This document shows, piece by piece, positions 57,891 through 64,000 of a stretch of 64,000 nucleotides of DNA. The position numbers and the translations under genes were made by a program. Each line of letters begins with the position of its first letter. Position 1 is the stretch's first letter. A model generated the notes under the pieces. It did not search any database and was not told the origin of the DNA. It worked only from the letters and a program-made list of their open reading frames with translations. The stretch is taken from positions 620,001-684,000 of the forward strand of contig NZ_AP025504.1 of the NCBI RefSeq assembly GCF_024347575.1, in the 5' to 3' direction. The stretch comes from Vibrio pelagius (GTDB lineage Bacteria > Pseudomonadota > Gammaproteobacteria > Enterobacterales > Vibrionaceae).

Positions 57891-59910
57891 GTGAAACGCA
57901 CCCTAACTACGACGGCTTTAGCGGTTTCTTTCGCACTCTTAGCTGGATGCCAGTCTACAACCGAGACCTCTGAGCAGGTCGACCTCAATGCCTACCAATG
58001 TCAAACCACACACAGCGCAGAAATCAACGACCTGCGTATCTACCAAGTAATGGTCGAAAGCTTTGTGAATGGCGATGACTCTATCGGTCACGGTACCGGT
58101 TACGGCACTAGCCACCATAAAGGCGATATTCAGGGCATCATCGACTCACTCGATTACATTCAATCGCTGGGAATGAATGGTATTTGGCTAACACCTATCT
58201 TCAATTCTGAGCCTGTTGCAGGACAAGACCACTGGGCAGATAGACTCGATGCAACGGGCTACTTCGCCACTGACTATTTCAGTATCGACCCACGATTCGG
58301 TACGTTAGAGCAAGCTAAACAGCTAGTAGAAGAGGCGCACGCTCGCGGCTTATACGTATTCTTTGATGGCGTATTCGGTCACCACAAAGGTAATGTTGCG
58401 CCTTCACCTACTGGTAAACTACCACAAGGCGAAAACAACCCTGTCGCTTACCCAGAGAGTTTAGAGTTCTACAAAGAGGTCGCGACCTACTGGATCAAGG
58501 AGCTTAAGATTGATGGTTGGCGTCTTGACCAAGCGTATCAAGTACCAAAAGACGCATGGGCGGAAATTCGTGAGAGTGTCGATGTCGCTTCTGCAGAAGT
58601 TGAATACGTAAACTCAGAGGGTGAAACCGTTAATCCACTGGGTTACATGGTTGCTGAGATTTGGGCGGGAGAAAACCGCATTATCGAAACAGGCTATGGT
58701 ACTAACAGCTCTCCGGCACTCTGCTCAGCGTTTGACTTCCCTGTGCGTTACCGCTTAACAGAGACGCTTGCTGTAAACGAAGCCGGCGTTGGTGGCAAAG
58801 GCGGTGAGTGGCTAGCAGAAGGCATGTCATTACACTCACTTTACCCAGACCACGCAAAACCAAACCTTATGATTGGTAACCACGACTTAGTGCGCTTTTG
58901 GTGACTTACTGCAACGTGGCGATATCGCTTCACCAGAAGATGATGAATACTGGCAACGATACAAAGCAGCTTTCTCATTCCAAGCCGCTTACACAGGCCC
59001 AATCACCACTTACTACGGTGACGAGATTGGTGACCAGTTAGATGGATTTGCTGACAAAGTATGGGAAGATTGTGCTATTCCTGGACTGTGTGACGACCAC
59101 GTAGCCCGTACCAGCGGTAAAGTGGAAGGGGTAACAGCTGACCTTAATGCCCGCGAACAAGATCTCAAGCAGTATGTGACAACTCTGATGACACTTCGCC
59201 AGGACCACCCGGCACTGTCTCAAGGTAAGCGAACTCACCTACTTGCTAACGAATCAGTTTACGTCGACCACAAAGGTGCCGGCAACGAAGCGCTCATCTA
59301 TGCCATTAACGTCACTGACAAAGCATACACGCTAGAGCTCACTAAGAAACAATCTGGCTCTGACGCTGGACTGAGCGACCTGCTTACTCAAGACAAAATC
59401 GCCGCATCCGGTGACAGCTACCAAATTGAGCTAGCACCATTTGAAGGTCGATTCTTGAGCGTAGATAAACCAAGTTCTGCAGGGCCTGTCGCTGCGGCGA
59501 TGGCGAGCGCGCCAGTCTCTGGCCAAGGCTTTATGGCTCAGTGTGATAACCCTGTCATATCTGAAGCGGGCCCAGTAAGCAGCAAGCTATACGTTGTAGG
59601 CAACTTCGCAGACTCTGGCTGGAAACACAAAGAAGGCAGAGCCTTTACCTACCGCGGTGACAATACCTATCAAGTTGTGACTAAAGAGAAACCAGGCAGT
59701 TACCGCATGCAATATGCGTCTAAATCTTGGTCTCCGCAGTACACAGCTGATGGTCTGAATATCAAACTTGGTCAAGAGACGGCACTAACCAAAGGCGGCT
59801 ATGGTAAAGATACCGCTGTTACCATCCGTGACGGTGGTAAGTATGTTTGGAGCTTGAAGTTTGACGATGCAGGTAAGCCACTGCAAGTTATGGCTTCAAA
59901 GTGTCCCTAG
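57891..59910 (+). pseudogene. GH13 alpha-amylase-type lipoprotein, single-base frameshift
   Basis: A glycoside hydrolase 13 lipoprotein. GTG 57891, with AAGGA seven bases upstream, starts a signal MKRTLTTTALAVSFALLAGC with lipidated Cys20. The catalytic residues are Asp213 (DGWRLD), Glu256 (VAEIW) and Asp332 (GNHD). Right after the third, CGCTTTTGG gives a stop at 58902-58904; removing one T restores an open frame of about 672 residues to 59910. The second part carries the end of the barrel and a C-terminal beta domain with SSKLYVVGNFADSGWKHKE. Either a recent inactivation or a sequencing error in the T-run. Confidence 0.85.
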
Positions 59911-59988
59911 TCTCAACAACAAGCATCGACGACACGTATTAGCGCCTATTTAGTCGGCTAATCACTGGCTAGTAACGCTGATTAAACG

Positions 59989-60040
59989 AATCGGCTAACT
60001 CAAATATGGTTCCCCGCCATAATGAGTTAGCCGATTTTTT
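59989..60040. terminator. Strong terminator after amylase gene
   Basis: A perfect 14-bp stem AATCGGCTAACTCA/TGAGTTAGCCGATT with a loop of about 20 bases that itself can pair (ATGG/CCAT), followed by TTTTTT. It lies between convergent genes. Confidence 0.9.
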
Positions 60041-60066
60041 CTGTGCTAAATATTAAGGCTTTCTGC

Positions 60067-60909
60067 TTAATCGCTGGATAATGATTGATGTACAACCGGT
60101 ATAAGTAGGCTCGACCATTGTTGATAAGCTTTAGCATTCAGGTGCAGGTCATCGCAGCTGAAATCATCCAATAGCACGCCATTGGGCGCCAAAACTTCAT
60201 TCACATCTAAGAACTGAACCCGATTCTCATGACAATAGCTTTTCAGCAGACTGTTCAGTTCTTCAACTTGAGTATTCAAACCTTGAAGGCTTTCTCCAAC
60301 AAAAAGCGTTGATTGAACAACGACCTTAATCCCTTGCTTGAGCCATGTGTCTACGATCTCGACATAGTTTGTGAAAGCTTGATCGACAGAGTAGCCTTGA
60401 GCGAGGTCGTTGATACCCGCCATAAAGCAGATCAACTTGGGATTCACGTTCAAGGTCGTGTCTATTCGTCTTAGCATGCCAGCGGTTGTATCTCCGGCTA
60501 AACCTCGATTCACCATAGATACGTCTCGGAAGATATCAGCCCAAGGTGCCCACTCCGTAATCGAGTCTCCAAATACCACCAAATCCGCTTGGGGTGCAAA
60601 ATGACGGTGGTTATCCGACGTCAATACATAGCGGCTCATACTGTGTCCTCGCTGTTGAATTTCAGATTGTCTAATCACGGCTTCCAAGATCACAGCATCC
60701 GGTGTTTGGTCGTCAAACTGCGCCAAAACCTTTTCAATATGCGGTTTCAAAGGGCTTAACTGAGTATCGAGTGCGTGTTGGCCTTTGAGTGAAGCGAGTT
60801 TTTCAAGCAATGAGTATAAGGTCCCTCTGTGCTCGAGGGATTGATAGAGCGAATAGAGGTCAAGGACAGGTTGGTTTTTTAAAGCCGTAAGAAGTTTTTC
60901 ATCTTCCAT
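60067..60909 (-). CDS. SGNH/GDSL-family hydrolase
   Basis: A 280-residue esterase/lipase-type hydrolase. After a helical N-terminal part of about 100 residues, the SGNH blocks appear in order: VVFGDSITEW (Ser nucleophile), NRGLAGDTT (Gly), FMAGINDLA (Asn) and DDLHLNAKAY (Asp-His pair). There is no signal peptide, so it is probably cytosolic. The N-terminal extension is unusual for short GDSL enzymes. Substrate unknown. Monocistronic. Confidence 0.87.
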   Translation of the reverse strand: MEDEKLLTALKNQPVLDLYSLYQSLEHRGTLYSLLEKLASLKGQHALDTQLSPLKPHIEKVLAQFDDQTPDAVILEAVIRQSEIQQRGHSMSRYVLTSDNHRHFAPQADLVVFGDSITEWAPWADIFRDVSMVNRGLAGDTTAGMLRRIDTTLNVNPKLICFMAGINDLAQGYSVDQAFTNYVEIVDTWLKQGIKVVVQSTLFVGESLQGLNTQVEELNSLLKSYCHENRVQFLDVNEVLAPNGVLLDDFSCDDLHLNAKAYQQWSSLLIPVVHQSLSSD

Positions 60910-61007
60910 GTGTTATCTAGCCTTTCATCGGAGAAGAGTGTGACCACATCATACCCGCTAAGAAATCACTTAGATAACACATGAATCAACAACAGCTCGA
61001 GTTGTTG

Positions 61008-61520
61008 CTATTTTTCTTTCACTAGAAGGTGATTGCGGTTATCTCGGCTCTTTTTAATAAGTTCGTTGCTTTCGTCCATATCATCAGACTTAGCCAATCT
61101 ATCGTAAAGAAGTACATTCACCGTTGCCGCTAAGTTCATACAACCAACCGTCGGTACATACACAACATGATCAGCGCGATCTGCAACCTCTTGAGAAATC
61201 GAACCGTCTTCTGGACCAAAAATGTAGATCGCGTTCTCTGGGTGTTGGAACCTTGGTAGAGGCGTCGCGCCTTCTGCTAGTTCAACACACACAATCTTTG
61301 TCTCTGGGTCAAGGTCATCGAGAAATGAATCCACCCCGACCAGTGGAATATTGCGAGTTGCACTCTTGGTATCGGTATGAAACTTGGCCGCCTTTTCATA
61401 ACGTTGCCCCGTGTACTTAACCTCATCCACTTGATAACACCCCGCTGCACGCATCACAGCGCCCACATTGGTTGGGCTTTTGGGGTTAGTTAAACCAATC
61501 GTTACCTGGCCTTTCTTCAT
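61008..61520 (-). CDS. SpoU/TrmH-type RNA 2'-O-methyltransferase
   Basis: A 170-residue SPOUT-class methyltransferase. The three family motifs are visible: motif 1 in SPTNVGAVMRAAG, motif 2 in AIYIFGPEDGSIS and motif 3 in VPTVGCMNLAATVNVLLYDR, which form the knotted SAM site. It resembles small TrmL/YibK-like proteins but the RNA target is not certain. ATG 61520 is chosen; the frame extends to a GTG at 61532 without a ribosome binding site. Confidence 0.88.
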   Translation of the reverse strand: MKKGQVTIGLTNPKSPTNVGAVMRAAGCYQVDEVKYTGQRYEKAAKFHTDTKSATRNIPLVGVDSFLDDLDPETKIVCVELAEGATPLPRFQHPENAIYIFGPEDGSISQEVADRADHVVYVPTVGCMNLAATVNVLLYDRLAKSDDMDESNELIKKSRDNRNHLLVKEK

Positions 61521-61869
61521 GAATGTACTCACTTAAATCAATAACAACGTGACTGGATTGCCACAGAGCGCCGCATTCTAGCAAAGCATTCAAGCTATCA
61601 AAAGTTCTGACACACTCCTCTTCGTTCTCCTGCTCTCAATTATGTTGAGTCGATTACTCACTTATTCAGCCAAAAGTTAACCGCTGTCAAATTTATCGAA
61701 CAAAACTATGCGAACGTAACGTTTAGACGAATGGCGCATTTACATTTTTTAAACAGGCAAATAATGTAAATCAACATGTGGCATTTTTTGAGCAGCATGC
61801 CGAAAATTTCATCTGTTCAACCGGTCCTGTGACCCAATAAAAATAATATCTCTGCAGTAGGAAGTCTTT
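61521..61869. other. Divergent region upstream of chemoreceptor gene
   Basis: About 350 bases without a gene. TGGCATTTTTTGAGCA (61779-61794) has sigma-54 spacing (GG-N10-GC) but a poor -12 block. An inverted repeat TTTACATT/AATGTAAA lies at about 61739-61770. Confidence 0.4.
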
Positions 61870-63531
61870 ATGAGTCTAACCATCAGAAACCGCCTCTATA
61901 TTTTGTCTTTTATCCCTCTCCTGTTTATGACGATCGGAATGATCTATGTAAGCTATCTAAAGACAACCGAACTTACCGCTGAACAGGTCAACTCGACTCG
62001 TACCAACATGATGGAGATGAAACAGAAAGAACTGAAGTCTTATCTACAAATGGCGAAGTCGTCAATTACACCATTCCTAGAGCGAGGTGCCACACTAGAA
62101 GAAGCCCTACCTACTTTGCGTCAGCTAGAGTATGGAGAGTCAGGCTACATCTTCGGTTACGACTCTAAAGGCGTGCGTGTGGTGGTTGGTCAAAGTACCG
62201 ATGGTATCGGAAAAAGTTACTTCAACCTGCAAGACAAAAAAGGCAACTACCTGATTCAGGATCTGATCAAGAATTCGAAGGTCGGCAAATTCACTACTTA
62301 CTACTTTCCTAAGTTAGGTGAGACCGAAGCGCTACCAAAACTGAGTTACTCGATCTTCATTCCGCAGTGGGATTTAATGCTAGGTACGGGGTTTTATACC
62401 GATGACATTGATGCAGTTATCGCTGAGATGGAAGCAAGTTCAAACCAAGCATTGCAGAGCACGATCACTGCGATCAGCCTGTTCTGTGGCCTGATCGCAC
62501 TGATCGTTGCAGTTTTCGCTGTTGGTATAAATCGCACCATTATGAAGCCAATCGAGCAGCTGGATCGTTCAATTAGCTCGTTTGCAAGCGGTGAGGCTGA
62601 TCTGACAGCTCGTATGGAATCGTTTCGTGCACCAGAATTTGCCCTCCTTAGCGACAACTTCAATGCGTTTGTTGCGAGCCTTCAAACCATTATTCGTAGC
62701 GTGAGTGATGTTGGCCAGCAAGTGGTGAACGAGACCAATAGCATGTCAGCTCGTGCCGCTCAAGTCGATGAACTGGCAAACGGTCAACGTGAAGAGACTG
62801 AACAAGTTGCTACCGCGATGACAGAAATGACAACCACGGCTCAAGAGATCTCAAGTAACGCGAGCCAAGCGGCGAATTCTGCGAAGCAGGCAGAAAACAA
62901 CGCACGTGAAGCGCAAGAGATTGTAAATGCCGCGGCGGAGTCTGTGGCTGGCTTAGCCTCTGAGGTATCAGAAGCGAACACTGTCGTATCTCAACTTGAG
63001 GGGGATGTACAAAACATCTCATCTTCTCTAGCGGTTATCCAAGACATTGCGGAACAAACTAACCTACTGGCATTGAACGCGGCTATCGAGGCGGCGCGTG
63101 CAGGTGAACAAGGGCGCGGCTTTGCGGTGGTTGCCGACGAAGTTCGTAAACTCGCAAGCAGAACTCAAGAGAGCACTGGTGAAATCCACACCATGATCGA
63201 ACAATTAAAAGCGGCCTCTGATGCGGCTGTCAAAGCAATGGATTCTAGTCAAAATCGCAGCGCTCAAACAGTAGAAGAAGCGAACGCAGCCGCTGAAGCG
63301 CTGGCGCGTATTCAGGAGTCAATTGATACCATCATGGACATGAACTCTCTTATCGCCACTGCAACCGAAGAGCAAAATATAGTCGGCCAAGAAATATCAC
63401 AACGCGTAGTGGTTATCTCTGATTCAAGCTCTCAGTCAGCAACATTAGCCAATGAAAACCGCACGGGTAGCCAAAACTTGAACGATCGTGCGAACGAGCT
63501 GTACCACCTAGTCGACCGATTTACTGTTTAG
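61870..63531 (+). CDS. Methyl-accepting chemotaxis protein with single Cache domain
   Basis: A 553-residue chemoreceptor. A membrane segment (about 10-30) precedes a periplasmic sCache domain containing [16 protein letters not shown] and [15 protein letters not shown], then a second membrane segment (about 195-218), HAMP, and a long coiled-coil signalling domain with the highly conserved hairpin [20 protein letters not shown] (split from [12 protein letters not shown]). It signals to CheA/CheW. The ligand is probably a small organic acid, as for many sCache receptors, but this is inference. AGGAAG precedes the ATG. Confidence 0.94.
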   Translation: MSLTIRNRLYILSFIPLLFMTIGMIYVSYLKTTELTAEQVNSTRTNMMEMKQKELKSYLQMAKSSITPFLERGATLEEALPTLRQLEYGESGYIFGYDSKGVRVVVGQSTDGIGKSYFNLQDKKGNYLIQDLIKNSKVGKFTTYYFPKLGETEALPKLSYSIFIPQWDLMLGTGFYTDDIDAVIAEMEASSNQALQSTITAISLFCGLIALIVAVFAVGINRTIMKPIEQLDRSISSFASGEADLTARMESFRAPEFALLSDNFNAFVASLQTIIRSVSDVGQQVVNETNSMSARAAQVDELANGQREETEQVATAMTEMTTTAQEISSNASQAANSAKQAENNAREAQEIVNAAAESVAGLASEVSEANTVVSQLEGDVQNISSSLAVIQDIAEQTNLLALNAAIEAARAGEQGRGFAVVADEVRKLASRTQESTGEIHTMIEQLKAASDAAVKAMDSSQNRSAQTVEEANAAAEALARIQESIDTIMDMNSLIATATEEQNIVGQEISQRVVVISDSSSQSATLANENRTGSQNLNDRANELYHLVDRFTV

Positions 63532-63546
63532 TCTGCTATTTAAATG

Positions 63547-63570
63547 CGCCCTTATTCAGCTGGATAAGGG
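63547..63570. terminator. Hairpin after chemoreceptor gene
   Basis: Perfect stem GCCCTTAT/ATAAGGGC with an eight-base loop between convergent genes; no T-run follows, so termination is uncertain. Confidence 0.4.
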
Positions 63571-63662
63571 CCTTCACCCTTCACCCTCGCGACACCATCA
63601 CTCAAACCAGCCGTACATTCAAACCAAACGTCTTTTTTCAAGGCATGGAAACCCGTGTTAAA

Positions 63663-64000
63663 TTAATCTAGGTTATCAGCGAGAAAGTCCACCAGCAGGC
63701 GAACTTTAGAAGAGAGGTTACGGTTTTGAGGATAGAGCGCCCAGATCCCCTCTTTGTCATCTCGGAAATCCGACAACACTTCCACCAGTTCTCCCGACTC
63801 TAGATCATCGCTGACATAGTATTCAGGTAGCTGCACTAAACCAATGCTCTGTTTCGCGGCATCAAGAAGTGCTAAACCGCTATTGCATTTAATTCGCCCA
63901 TTAACTCGTACCGATCTCGGTTGACCATTTTCTTTAAATCGCCAGTGCTCAAACCCACCAACCAAACACTGGTGATTGGCAAGCTCTGACAAAGTATGTG
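63663..64000 (-). CDS. LysR-family regulator, partial (N-terminus outside window)
   Basis: The C-terminal 112 residues of a LysR effector domain, of the same CrgA-like branch as the two other LysR genes: HQCLVGGFEHWRFKENGQ, KQSIGLVQLPEYYVSDDLESGELVEVL and a final LVDFLADNLD. The frame stays open to the right edge, so the helix-turn-helix domain lies beyond it. The downstream neighbour is the convergent chemoreceptor gene. Confidence 0.88.
   Translation of the reverse strand, partial: HTLSELANHQCLVGGFEHWRFKENGQPRSVRVNGRIKCNSGLALLDAAKQSIGLVQLPEYYVSDDLESGELVEVLSDFRDDKEGIWALYPQNRNLSSKVRLLVDFLADNLD

Noticed and set aside
59122..59910. A separate gene starting within the second half of the amylase
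   Set aside because: The sequence from the frameshift at about 58899 is continuous amylase sequence in one frame, and the internal ATG/GTG candidates lack ribosome binding sites.

Overview
The window reads as a chromosomal segment of a Vibrio or close relative (Vibrionaceae). This rests on moderate GC, a CqsS-type quorum-sensing kinase, a 16S-Glu-Lys-Ala-Val-23S-5S rRNA operon, TrmY and DUF3012 proteins typical of vibrios, an FMN-riboswitch-controlled ribB and an OmpW porin. Most of it is ordinary core or semi-core gene content in short transcription units separated by good Rho-independent terminators.

Layout. 1-1.5 kb: the 3' part of an RluA-family pseudouridine synthase and a coupled Cys-rich small protein. 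1.6-6 kb (minus strand): an NhaC-superfamily transporter under a tandem MetJ operator (predicted methionine permease MetT), a hydratase and an SgrR-type regulator. 6.5-13.5 kb: rimK with a RimB-like protease, MBL hydrolase, 2OG oxygenase, glycerophosphodiesterase, L,D-transpeptidase/GNAT pair, a 293-bp MITE and a Gfo/Idh/MocA oxidoreductase. 13.7-21.7 kb: grxB, the divergent ppsR/ppsA pair, a MATE exporter and cqsS with no adjacent cqsA. 21.8-23.1 kb: a 160-bp MITE beside an IS630-family element that shares its terminal motif. 23.1-29.3 kb: a complete rRNA operon on the minus strand, ending in tRNA-Ser.

29.4-36.9 kb: DUF3087, trmY, ArsR regulator, YitT, a His-rich peptide with an MFS transporter, TSUP exporter, FMN riboswitch-ribB and an unknown membrane-anchored protein behind a sigma-54-like promoter. 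37-41.6 kb: two divergent LysR/oxidoreductase modules, a bicupin protein and an SDR gene remnant. 41.7-48.6 kb: TAXI-TRAP transporter, ompW with a perfect FNR box, glgC, a short HPF, a second MITE copy and a DUF3012 lipoprotein. 58-64 kb: a frameshifted GH13 amylase lipoprotein, SGNH hydrolase, SpoU-type methyltransferase, a chemoreceptor and a partial LysR gene.

The most interesting region is 48.8-57.4 kb (minus strand). A DctB/PgtB-like kinase and a DctD/PgtA-like sigma-54 activator lie upstream of a secreted glycerophosphodiesterase and a PhnD-PhnC-PhnE-PhnE ABC importer. Near-consensus sigma-54 promoters precede both the phosphodiesterase gene and the phnD-like gene. Each is accompanied upstream by dyads of the form TGGGTCA-N4-TGTCCCA. 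The inferred picture is a dedicated two-component, sigma-54-driven regulon for hydrolysis and uptake of an organophosphorus compound; the ligand cannot be read from the sequence.
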